64,000 bases of DNA from Lachnospiraceae bacterium (GTDB lineage Bacteria > Bacillota > Clostridia > Lachnospirales > Lachnospiraceae), in assembly GCA_028692055.1 (NCBI GenBank), contig JAQUYA010000001.1, positions 1-64,000 of the forward strand, in the 5' to 3' direction. Positions 45,601 through 53,356 of the stretch are shown here, in pieces (the first letter of the stretch is position 1; each line of letters starts with the position of its first letter). The notes beneath the pieces are model-generated. The model saw only the letters and a program-made list of their open reading frames with translations, was not told where the DNA came from and made no database searches. The position numbers were made by a program, and so were the translations under genes.

Positions 45601-48600
45601 ATTAGCTGAGGATTCAACAACAGAACCGTCAACGCCAGCGACCGCATCTGCATAATCTTTATAATACTTACCAAAGTCAGCTAATTCTTCACCAAAGCTT
45701 GCCAATGAAGTGCCACCGGTAAACCAAGATGTCAAACCAGTCAACACATCAGCAGCCGTTAGTACTAATATTGCTTCTGCTAATGATTTAATTCCGGATA
45801 ACGATGTAGCATCGACACCCTTTATGCCATCTAAAAATGGCTTTAAATTGACCATGAAATCGGATAGGTTTGTTCCTATGGCAGGTAACCCAGAGGTTGC
45901 TCCTGCTGCGAATCCACCTACCATATTGCCGAAGAAAGAACCCAGTGCATACCCAATCGATTCTAACACTGGGATGCCCTTGTTTAAAAAATCTTCCAAT
46001 TCTGGAAAATGACTTACTAATGCTCCAATACCGACAATAACTCCACCGATACCAACGATTAAAGCAGCTAATACAGCTATACCGATAAACGCTGCCGGAC
46101 CAAGTAATCCAACAACTCCCAATACCACACATACTGCCGACATGGAAAGTAGCAACAAGGATAATGATTTAGCAATCTCTAAAGTAGAGCCAACGTTCAT
46201 ATACGCAAGAATACCAATAATAGCGGCTAATCCAGCTACCACCAAAGTCATTGCTCCTAGTGCTAATAAAGCTGTCGGTGCTGTCGCTCCACAAAAACTA
46301 ACAATTACCATGGATGCGGATAACGAAAGTAACAACAACGACAATGATGCCGCAATTTCAATTGTTGAACCTACTTTTAAACTTGCCAATGTTCCAATAA
46401 TTAACGCCAGTCCTGCGACTACCAAAACCATAACGCCAAGCGTCTCATACATTTTTAGAACACTTCTTTTGTTAAACTTATTGAGAAGTAGCAAAGATGC
46501 AGACAAAGATAATAATAATATCGAAAGTGCTGAAGCTGCTCCAATAGCATTTTGAGCTGGTACCTTCGCGAGCATACCAATTACTAATGCCAAACCGCCA
46601 ACTACCAGTGTCATTACACCTAATGTAGCTAGCATTCTTTCTGTTGTTTTTTTACCGGTTTTTAAAAATTGCATAGAGATTAGCAATCCGGCAAACGCTC
46701 CCATAACGGTTGTTAATGCTATGGTTGCTCCTAATAATTGCTTTGAATCAATCATTGACAACGCACCAAGACATATTGCCAGCAATCCAATAGTCACCGC
46801 AATTAAGGTTAAAGATTTAGTACAGTCTTTCGCAAGATGTGTCATTGCTATCAACGAACCGAATAAAATTTCAAGAACAGCAATTGCTGCTACTGCTCTA
46901 CCCAATCCGTCTGGTTTTATATGACTTAATACTACAATTACTCCAGCCAACATTACCATTGCACCAGACATAAGTAATAACATAACGCCGGCTCGTGCGG
47001 CGTATTTTCCCGCGAAATTTGAGAGTGCCACAACGCCTGCAAATACAACTAATAATTTGGCGATGGCGTTCGTTGCTTTTGATAAATCACTTGGCTCCAT
47101 TTTTGCAATCATTTTTATAGCAAGAATAATTAGCAACATAGCGGTGGACATCGCAATGATACCCAGTCCCGCTTTTGCTGCGTTAGCTCCTGCAAATTTG
47201 CTGACAGCCATTAATATTGCAAAGGTTCCAAATATTGTAATGAATGCTTCAAGGTTTTTCTTTATTCCTGTTGTATCCATCTTTGCAATGTCTTCAAACA
47301 CTCCAACAAAGATTTTTAAAGCCACTACTATTGTAAGCATTCCAACCGCCGAACCCATTTTAATTTTAGAACAAGCCACTGCAATAGCGGCAAGTCCTGT
47401 CATACAACCCAATAATATAGCAACAGAACGACCAAGATGGTCTGTTTCAATTGCATCTAATTTAGCCAACGAATTTACTAGCAAACTCATTGAACCTGCC
47501 ATAGCCAGCATAAATAAAGAACCTTTTGATAATTGCGGAGCACATTTTCCCATAACAATTGAGATTGCAGCAAGTCCAGCCGCTAAAGCAGCAAGAACCG
47601 CTACATTTTTCCATACCTTTGTATCATCGAGCGTTTCCATCAACTTCAAAGAAGCAACAAGTACAAGTAATGAAACTGCAATCCCCTGCATTGTAAATGA
47701 AATTTTTGCAGAACCGCCGATCTTATTTACTGCTCCCATAGCCGCTGATAATGCTAACAATCCAGCTGCCAGAACACCTAATGCACCGACTGCCGACCAC
47801 ATTTTCCCCTGATCAAGGAGTGTTAGTAATGCGATTGAACCCGCAAGAACAGCAATAGCGAAAGCTACATTGAGTAATGCCTGCGACTTTGTTTTTAAAG
47901 CAAATGCATTAAGTACCTTTGAGCATCCTTTCATTATTTTATTGAAATTTCCGATAATGGCTGCAATGTCACCAAAAGGACCTGCTAAAACTTCCAGCGC
48001 ATCTCCTATCTTTTTTACGAATAGAATTAACGCCCCACCAATACCAATCGTTAATAACTCACCGATGCCAATATTACTGCTGAATTTTTCTTTGATAGAA
48101 TCTATAAAATCGAAGATTTTTTCTTTCACATTATCGAAATCTTCACCAGCTTCTCCTAAATATTTCTTAATAGCATCCTTAAAATTTTTGATGGTTATCT
48201 TCAAATCCTCAAATCGACCATCAATATTGAAGAAATAGCCTAGAACGTTTGTCTTGAAATCTTCAAAAATACCATCTATGTCATCCAAGGTAATGGAGTC
48301 CATCGATTTGATTCTATCGATAAATGCATTGATTTGTTCCAGCCCTCCAGAGAAGTAACCGCGTAAATCGCCAATCGTATTTGCGAATGTTGTTTCTAAT
48401 TTTGCAAGATTCGCCTGAACTTCTGGAAGTGCCATAAAAGCTGAAATCCAATCTTCTATGTATTTTGCTCCATTTTGAAGTCCTTTGACCAATCGGTTAT
48501 TCTCAAATAACCAATCATGAAAAGAAACAATTGCATCTCCGATTGAAGCTGTGACGTCCAACACATTAAAGTCTACGACACCTAGAATTTTAGCAAGCGT

Positions 48601-50532
48601 TTTTAATCCAATCTTTAACGCTCCACCAGTTATCGTAGTAAAGATATCTACGATTGAAAACAAGCCTTTAAATGTTCTTCTAAGCTTATCAGCATCTTCT
48701 GTATTTACATTTAGATACTTGGAAAACTTGTTTAGTGCTTCGATTAACGCATATACTCTTTTTGCCTTGATATCTAGTATTTCTTCATCGGAAGCACCTG
48801 GATAAAACACTTCATTCCAGGATTTCTTTACAGACTGAATCGTAGTGGATAAACCTGCCAAAGCATTCTGGAACGAGTCGATTAACAACTCACGTCCACT
48901 TGGTTTTGACATGGATTCGATTAGTTCATTGATGGGAGTTCCCGTTCGCTCTGCTTCTTCTGCTAACTCTTTTATAGTTGAGATTTGTTCTTCTGTATAT
49001 CCAAGATTTTTCAGCTCAGCATCGGAAAGTTTATCCCATGCGACTTCTTGTCCCCGCATTACCTTGTTAACTAACCCCTGTACCGTCGCATAATCGTATC
49101 CGGCTTCTGTTAATGCCTTAACTCGATCGGCACCGTTTCCAAAATTTCCTCGAATTACGCTATTCACTACTTCCTGCATATCTTTCATAGAAGTCGTAAC
49201 TGCGCCCGTAGCATCCGTTAATTTTTCTTCTGCACCTACAAATTTCTTAATTGTTTCTATAATAATACTTCCGGAAATTTTCCCTTTGGCAATTACATTA
49301 GCCAGAGAACCTTCCTTTTTTATGAGTGAATCTAAAGCAATACCATGTGCTTTAGCGGTCTCAATTAATTTTGCCTCGAAATCTTCGGATGCGATTCCGG
49401 CATCTTGTATTTTTTCTGTTAATTGGGACCAGCTAGAATTTAATGCGCCCCCAAGAATAGCATTTCTAGCATTTGCAGATGCATCAATCATTGAACCAAA
49501 TGTATTAGACAAATCAGTAAATAATGATTTTGCCTCTTCAAAGTCACCTACTAATAATTCCCAAGTAGTAGCCCATCCGGATTGAGCAGCTTCTTTTAAT
49601 GTATCCATCATCATTGAAAATGTTTTTACATCTTGTGCTGCCGCATACGCCTTTTTACCAATTTCAGTTGTTTCATCAGCATAATCAGATAGTGTATCTA
49701 CCAGAACATCCGTTGTCATCCATTGGTCCTGTAAACAATCATTAAAATTATGAGTGGCATCCAACACATTTCCGTCTAATGTTTTATACATTCCATCTGC
49801 AGTTTTTGTAACTGTTCCAATTGAAGCCGCCGTTTCCAATAATTGAGTTTTAAATTCTACAGTTGCCATATTGGCATTCTCTATGGATTTCCAATCAATT
49901 AATTTTACATAACCAGCGGACAACGCCTGTGCAAAGTTATACATTGCTCTTGATGCTTCTTGTGCATTTGCACCGGAAACTGCTGCCTCATTACTTACAC
50001 CCTTAATAGCTAATACAGCTTTATCAAGTTTAACACCGGCATTTGTAAATTTACCAATATTTGAAGTCATGTCTGAGAATGAGTAAATTGTTTTGTCGGA
50101 ATAAGTATTTAACTCAGCAAGATACTCATTTACCGTTTCCAATGTTTCACCAGTACTCGCCATAATAGTTTGTACCGACCCCATTTTCAACTCATATTCC
50201 TGAAATCCCGATTGAATTGGATCTATCGTGAACGCAGATACCAGTTTTTTACCTGCGTTTACAGCAGAATTTGTTATATTAGCAAGCGTGGTTATAGCCA
50301 TAACTTCCAAAGCAGAGAATTTAGTCTGTACAGTTTCCACAGCACTTGTAAGTCCTGACATTTTACAATTCTTAGCTGCCGCTTCGACATTTTCAAGTCC
50401 TTTAGAAACGCCATCAAGATGCAATGCCTGTTTCAATTTATCAAGCGTCGACATACTTGTCTGCACTCCTGCTTCGAACTGTTTATTGTCAAATCGCATC
50501 TCAACGACTCTTTCGTCAATTGTCGTGCTCAT
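42679..50532 (-). CDS. tail tape measure protein
   Basis: At 2617 residues it is the largest gene. The N-terminal 350 residues hold the tape measure domain (AINAL-type: KLVSAFTIDPIQSGFQEYEL, KIGKFTNAGV-like). About residues 850-1560 are a long series of hydrophobic helices (LLALSAAMGAV and similar). Residues about 1606-1964 are six tandem repeats. Three HSPS motifs (DEHSPSKEGEK, DIHSPSQLFADE, DIHSPSRKMMEI) close the protein, as is usual. The length sets the tail length; at 0.15 nm per residue the tail would be near 390 nm. Start and stop overlap its neighbours. Confidence 0.94.
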   Translation of the reverse strand: MSTTIDERVVEMRFDNKQFEAGVQTSMSTLDKLKQALHLDGVSKGLENVEAAAKNCKMSGLTSAVETVQTKFSALEVMAITTLANITNSAVNAGKKLVSAFTIDPIQSGFQEYELKMGSVQTIMASTGETLETVNEYLAELNTYSDKTIYSFSDMTSNIGKFTNAGVKLDKAVLAIKGVSNEAAVSGANAQEASRAMYNFAQALSAGYVKLIDWKSIENANMATVEFKTQLLETAASIGTVTKTADGMYKTLDGNVLDATHNFNDCLQDQWMTTDVLVDTLSDYADETTEIGKKAYAAAQDVKTFSMMMDTLKEAAQSGWATTWELLVGDFEEAKSLFTDLSNTFGSMIDASANARNAILGGALNSSWSQLTEKIQDAGIASEDFEAKLIETAKAHGIALDSLIKKEGSLANVIAKGKISGSIIIETIKKFVGAEEKLTDATGAVTTSMKDMQEVVNSVIRGNFGNGADRVKALTEAGYDYATVQGLVNKVMRGQEVAWDKLSDAELKNLGYTEEQISTIKELAEEAERTGTPINELIESMSKPSGRELLIDSFQNALAGLSTTIQSVKKSWNEVFYPGASDEEILDIKAKRVYALIEALNKFSKYLNVNTEDADKLRRTFKGLFSIVDIFTTITGGALKIGLKTLAKILGVVDFNVLDVTASIGDAIVSFHDWLFENNRLVKGLQNGAKYIEDWISAFMALPEVQANLAKLETTFANTIGDLRGYFSGGLEQINAFIDRIKSMDSITLDDIDGIFEDFKTNVLGYFFNIDGRFEDLKITIKNFKDAIKKYLGEAGEDFDNVKEKIFDFIDSIKEKFSSNIGIGELLTIGIGGALILFVKKIGDALEVLAGPFGDIAAIIGNFNKIMKGCSKVLNAFALKTKSQALLNVAFAIAVLAGSIALLTLLDQGKMWSAVGALGVLAAGLLALSAAMGAVNKIGGSAKISFTMQGIAVSLLVLVASLKLMETLDDTKVWKNVAVLAALAAGLAAISIVMGKCAPQLSKGSLFMLAMAGSMSLLVNSLAKLDAIETDHLGRSVAILLGCMTGLAAIAVACSKIKMGSAVGMLTIVVALKIFVGVFEDIAKMDTTGIKKNLEAFITIFGTFAILMAVSKFAGANAAKAGLGIIAMSTAMLLIILAIKMIAKMEPSDLSKATNAIAKLLVVFAGVVALSNFAGKYAARAGVMLLLMSGAMVMLAGVIVVLSHIKPDGLGRAVAAIAVLEILFGSLIAMTHLAKDCTKSLTLIAVTIGLLAICLGALSMIDSKQLLGATIALTTVMGAFAGLLISMQFLKTGKKTTERMLATLGVMTLVVGGLALVIGMLAKVPAQNAIGAASALSILLLSLSASLLLLNKFNKRSVLKMYETLGVMVLVVAGLALIIGTLASLKVGSTIEIAASLSLLLLSLSASMVIVSFCGATAPTALLALGAMTLVVAGLAAIIGILAYMNVGSTLEIAKSLSLLLLSMSAVCVVLGVVGLLGPAAFIGIAVLAALIVGIGGVIVGIGALVSHFPELEDFLNKGIPVLESIGYALGSFFGNMVGGFAAGATSGLPAIGTNLSDFMVNLKPFLDGIKGVDATSLSGIKSLAEAILVLTAADVLTGLTSWFTGGTSLASFGEELADFGKYYKDYADAVAGVDGSVVESSANAALSLAKFASAIPNAGGVLADLVGENSLSAFAAELVPFGESFAQYAQAVSGIDADTVTASANAAQSLAEFASNIPNQGGVLADLAGENSMSAFAEELAVFGPKLMEYAESVTGLDSNVVTNSSNAALALAEMADKLPNSGGVAAWFAGENTLSVFGEELAKFGPNLMSYAQSVAGLDGEVVTNSTNAALALAGLANNLPNQGGMASWFAGDNDIGSFGESLVSFGNSFSTYSDYMKNVDSGVLTTTTNAANSIVELQKSLPKEGGWFSDDATLASFGSDMCSFGAYFAAYYSYISDIDVEKLSGVIEETNEVVKMANGLGAVDTESMVNFSAALTSVADMGIKDFTDAFSNAKITVTNAITTFVNNAIDTSRKKYNGFYQAGSYLIQGFINGMNSKKAEVKAAADALAQTTLDSVNKTLDEHSPSKEGEKQGAFYGEGLALGEESKVERVEEAAGELGDAILDTMDENGVAVLTQQKELNEETLAELDSFWEQRLALQEEGAKEEKKKTTAMQDYQKTVIDETVELLQTYTDELQNTTDSLMNSSGIFNEVTKQDAVSSDTLTKNLQGQISQMQVYSDTMASLQTKLAGTNLADVIATMGVDSLSELKALNGMTDEQLTNYVGLYDTKYALCQQAAVTQLSGLQTETESKLSTMFGGIQVNLGEFAHAFDGTFASINQYIGTAIETGTQIAAGVGVGITEGTETAKLNAAQMITDVEEAAKVAADIHSPSQLFADEVGTYIGQGVGQGISDDNARLTIFNGVTMLVNTALDKFRNSRGGFVTVGQNLSEGLKEGILSKAGEIAEAAAKVVRDAISAAKKAGDIHSPSRKMMEIGRYMDEGLAIGLKNYARQVTNESTSVGDAAISSMSNAISMISKVVDSNIDTQPTIRPVLDLSSVEAGAGQLNALFSTTQAASISMGMNRSAYTESQNGGTTPSSNSITFTQNNYSPKALSRLEIYRQTKNQFTAMKEVLA
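44640..45717 (-). repeat. six tandem 62-residue repeats in the tape measure gene
   Basis: Each unit of about 186 bp encodes a pattern like GENSMSAFAEELAVFG, then a Y-rich turn, V.GLD, V...NAA.ALA and LPN.GG. Units 2-4 are the most alike; units 5 and 6 are degenerate. Boundaries are approximate. Such repeats allow stepwise change of tail length by recombination. Confidence 0.8.
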
Positions 50533-50906
50533 AGCTTAGTAACCTCCCTCCACGCATAATCTGCAATTTTATCAAAAATGGGCTGAATCGCAGGATTGAT
50601 ATAATCTCGTCCCTGAACCCAGCCACCATTTCTTGTTCCGTGTCCGTATTGCAATATGATAGCAATCGGAACGCCTTCATTTATGTTTGAATTGTAGAAA
50701 TTAATCGAAGCCGACCCATTTCTATTTTCTATTTTGTAGTACCATGAATTAGCTGTATTTCCAGAATCTATTGGTGTTGCAGATGCAAGCGCATCAACGC
50801 CTTCCCGACCATACTTATCGAGGTCGCCGATTTTAATACATTCTTTTGCCCTCTCTAAGAAACGAGTCAGCTTAGAGAAATCTCCTGATTGACTGAAACG
50901 TACCAT
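50529..50906 (-). CDS. HK97 gp10-like head-tail/tail completion protein
   Basis: 125 residues with the features of the gp10-like family: TPIDSGNTANSWYYKIE, QYGHGTRNGGWVQGRDYINP and a C-terminal helix. It lies between the tail chaperones and the tape measure rather than among the connectors where gp10 homologues usually are, so its exact assembly role is uncertain. The start follows GGGAG. Confidence 0.72.
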   Translation of the reverse strand: MVRFSQSGDFSKLTRFLERAKECIKIGDLDKYGREGVDALASATPIDSGNTANSWYYKIENRNGSASINFYNSNINEGVPIAIILQYGHGTRNGGWVQGRDYINPAIQPIFDKIADYAWREVTKL

Positions 50907-50926
50907 AGAATACTCCCTTCATACGT

Positions 50927-51469
50927 CTATCCATTTGTATTTAATTTCTTTTTTCGTTGTGCGTTTAACGCAGCATTGCGGCGCATGATTTCCTTTTTAC
51001 TCATCGTTTTTGGCGGTTGATTTTTCACATTGCAAACTTTCACCAAAGTAAGTAATCTGTTCAAATGCCATTTCTGACATTCAAAAGGAACATTTAAAGA
51101 AATCATCCAGTAATAAATCAGTTCTGCTGTGATTTGCTCCGAACTTGGTTTCGCATTTTTTTCGTCATGAAACCATGTTGCTGTCATGGGAGCTTCGATG
51201 TACTTATTTACATCATCAATATTTCCATTCGTTAAATATTTGTAAATCTCCGGGTTTACATTTTGGGTAAGCGTCATGCATCGGATATAATCAATCGTTT
51301 CTTCTGTGGTTTTCATATCCTTTGTCAAAAACGGTTTGCACCATTTGGATTCCCATTTTGAAAGAGATACCAGAGAATGCTCTAATACAATAGATTGCTC
51401 TTTGATATAGATGTATTCCTCTTTCACTTCATCCCAGATTTCCTGTCCCGGTATAGTGATGCTAAGCAT
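50927..51469 (-). CDS. tail assembly chaperone-like protein (second gene)
   Basis: 180 residues: IVLEHSLVSLSKWESKWCKPF, then a helical middle and a basic C-terminus rich in Lys/Asn. This matches the second chaperone gene of Firmicutes siphophages, often expressed by its own start or by a frameshift from the first. Here both genes have their own ribosome binding sites. Located between the first chaperone and tape measure, as expected. Confidence 0.72.
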   Translation of the reverse strand: MLSITIPGQEIWDEVKEEYIYIKEQSIVLEHSLVSLSKWESKWCKPFLTKDMKTTEETIDYIRCMTLTQNVNPEIYKYLTNGNIDDVNKYIEAPMTATWFHDEKNAKPSSEQITAELIYYWMISLNVPFECQKWHLNRLLTLVKVCNVKNQPPKTMSKKEIMRRNAALNAQRKKKLNTNG

Positions 51470-51487
51470 TCTCTGTCCCTCCCATTA

Positions 51488-51916
51488 CTAATTTGTAGCT
51501 GATGCTAAAAGTTGTAGTTCTTTATTCTTTTCAAGTTCTTTTGCAGCATCCGCAGGTATAATACCATTGATAAATTTAATGGCTGCCTCTGTATTTGTTG
51601 CTAGTTTCATGAAAAGCTGTGAATATGCTTCTGTCTGTGAGAATCTACGTGATACTGGAACACCAGCGTCGTTGATCTTAACAAAAGTTTTATTATCATC
51701 GGATTTTTCACCATATGCCTGTAAAACAAGATCTTTAAAGATTTTAATAAGTTCCGGCTCGTTATGAGCTGCGATGATTCGATTAATGCGTTCTGCAAAC
51801 CCACCTTCAGTACTCATTTGCATTTCTACTATTTCAGCCTGATTAAGATTGAAATAGAAATCCTCTGTGATTGATACTCCGTTATAGTCGTTGTAAGTAA
51901 TTGTTTCTTTTAACAT
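51488..51916 (-). CDS. tail assembly chaperone (gpG-like)
   Basis: 142 residues, helical and acidic: FYFNLNQAEIVEMQMSTEGG and FINGIIPADAAKELEKN. It sits between the major tail protein and the second chaperone. It helps polymerise tail tube on the tape measure. A stem-loop precedes it, which may reduce its expression relative to the tail tube gene. Confidence 0.76.
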   Translation of the reverse strand: MLKETITYNDYNGVSITEDFYFNLNQAEIVEMQMSTEGGFAERINRIIAAHNEPELIKIFKDLVLQAYGEKSDDNKTFVKINDAGVPVSRRFSQTEAYSQLFMKLATNTEAAIKFINGIIPADAAKELEKNKELQLLASATN

Positions 51917-51954
51917 AATTAATTTTCTCCTTTCAAATTTGAGATAAAAAAATA

Positions 51955-51978
51955 AGGAGCGATGATTACACCGCCCCT
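51955..51978 (-). terminator. terminator/attenuator after the major tail gene
   Basis: A 10-bp stem with two G-U pairs (AGGGGCGGTG with CATCGCTCCT), loop TAAT, followed by TATTTTTTT on the minus strand. It sits 34 bases after the major tail protein stop. Confidence 0.75.
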
Positions 51979-52011
51979 AGTTTAAATAAAATATTCAATT
52001 GTTTTCTGTAA

Positions 52012-52668
52012 TTAAGCAGCCTTTACCAACGTTGCAACTTCATCTGGAAGTGGTAATCTTGCTTCTTCGGATTCACTGCCATAAAGAATAGCCTCTAATG
52101 CTGCTAATTTAGAAGCATCGATTTTTGTGGAATCAATAGTAAGTGAAGCAGTTGGTTTAAATCCGGTTACTGATACTGGAGTCGTTGATAATTCCCAAGA
52201 GAATGTGATTGCCTCTGGTGAATCGTTGACTGTCTGATATCCTTTTTCTGATGGTGCTGCTAAAGCTCCATAAATAAGATGCAGTTTATATCCATGATCA
52301 GTTCCGTCAGTATCATTTCCGATAAGAGTCTTATAGCTAAGACCGAAAGTCTTACGTGACTGCTGACCAATGATAACACCATCAGCAATTTCTGCGGAAC
52401 CATCACATGTTTCAAATTCTTCTGGATATGTGTATGCCTCTACGGTTGCTCCAAACTCTTCTGCTGACATGAGATTTAAGTATTTCATGTTATCAGCATA
52501 AATTGGAGATGCCTCTGCTCCAGATGGGCTTTCTGTAACGGTTGTTAAACCATTCCATGCCACACCCTTTGGATAAGCTCCATCCGTAGAAATCGGATAA
52601 AGAACTGCCTGGTTTACACCTGTTTCGTAGGTACGTTTTCCTGTTTCGTCCCAAGTAAGTTTACTCAT
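52012..52668 (-). CDS. major tail protein
   Basis: 218 residues with the family look of Firmicutes siphophage tail tube proteins: MSKLTWDETGKRTYETGV, GVAWNGLTTVTESPSGAE, YTYPEEFETCDGS. Expected to form the tail tube hexamers. The start follows AAAGGAGG and a terminator follows the gene, which would favour high expression. Confidence 0.87.
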   Translation of the reverse strand: MSKLTWDETGKRTYETGVNQAVLYPISTDGAYPKGVAWNGLTTVTESPSGAEASPIYADNMKYLNLMSAEEFGATVEAYTYPEEFETCDGSAEIADGVIIGQQSRKTFGLSYKTLIGNDTDGTDHGYKLHLIYGALAAPSEKGYQTVNDSPEAITFSWELSTTPVSVTGFKPTASLTIDSTKIDASKLAALEAILYGSESEEARLPLPDEVATLVKAA

Positions 52669-52683
52669 TATTTAAATCCTCCT

Positions 52684-52992
52684 TTAATAATGTAAAATAA
52701 ATATGTCATGATTAAGGTTGTCCTTCGTGAAATGTCGTTCAAAACGTATCGTTGGTAATTGCGATACTTTTTTTACAACAACACTATCTGGGTCCTTATC
52801 TATAACCGTTAACTGGTATTTGTGTGACTGCGTATATACGCCATTGTTTGCAAATGTATTCTGTATATCATTACGCGAATACACAATCGCTGGATAACTC
52901 ATTTGTACTGATGCTGGAGGTTGAAAATATACATGACGCATACCAAGAAGTTCTTCTAGCATTAACTGTAATTGATCAACTGTTTTCGCCAT
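52684..52992 (-). CDS. tail terminator/completion-like protein
   Basis: 102 residues including MSYPAIVYSRNDIQNTFANN and YQLTVIDKDPDS, which resembles minor tail-completion proteins (gpU- or gp17-like) found just before the major tail gene. Start overlaps the previous gene. Role is from position and weak similarity. Confidence 0.68.
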   Translation of the reverse strand: MAKTVDQLQLMLEELLGMRHVYFQPPASVQMSYPAIVYSRNDIQNTFANNGVYTQSHKYQLTVIDKDPDSVVVKKVSQLPTIRFERHFTKDNLNHDIFILHY

Positions 52993-53299
52993 TATATACC
53001 TCCCCCAAAGTCAAGATTATTCTAGGGCGTAATACCTCTGCATTACTTACTTTCCACCTAGCCCCCATAAACTCAACGAAACGAATCGCATAGAAGTTTT
53101 CATTAGCAAACGCATCGGCAACAATGCTAATCTCATTCGAAACCACTATATTATCGTTTAGCTTATCAGCAGACTGGAGGCGTCTGGTATTACGAATTAC
53201 ATCCCCATAATATTTACGAGTTGTTGTCTGCTCTGTAAATTGGCCTGGTTTTGTTTCGATATTTTTTACATAGCCTACCAATCCGCTAAATTTTGCCAT
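52976..53299 (-). CDS. head-tail connector/head closure-like protein
   Basis: 107 residues, beta-rich: KFSGLVGYVKNIETKPGQFT, then SNEISIVADAFANENFYAIR. Located between the capsid gene and the tail terminator, where connectors are expected. GGAGG precedes the start. Confidence 0.65.
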   Translation of the reverse strand: MAKFSGLVGYVKNIETKPGQFTEQTTTRKYYGDVIRNTRRLQSADKLNDNIVVSNEISIVADAFANENFYAIRFVEFMGARWKVSNAEVLRPRIILTLGEVYNGENS

Positions 53300-53332
53300 T
53301 TTGAAGTCCTCCTATTTTTGAGCATAAAAATA

Positions 53333-53348
53333 AGACCTCGAAAGGTCT
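53333..53348 (-). terminator. UUCG-loop terminator after the capsid gene
   Basis: AGACCT and AGGTCT enclose TTCG, followed by TATTTTTA on the minus strand, nine bases after the capsid stop. The stem is short but the tetraloop stable. Confidence 0.72.
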
Positions 53349-53356
53349 GATCCTAA

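Noticed and set aside
42872..50539. Numerous plus-strand open frames opposite the tape measure
   Set aside because: They are antisense shadows of a long low-complexity Ala/Leu/Ser-rich gene, without ribosome binding sites.
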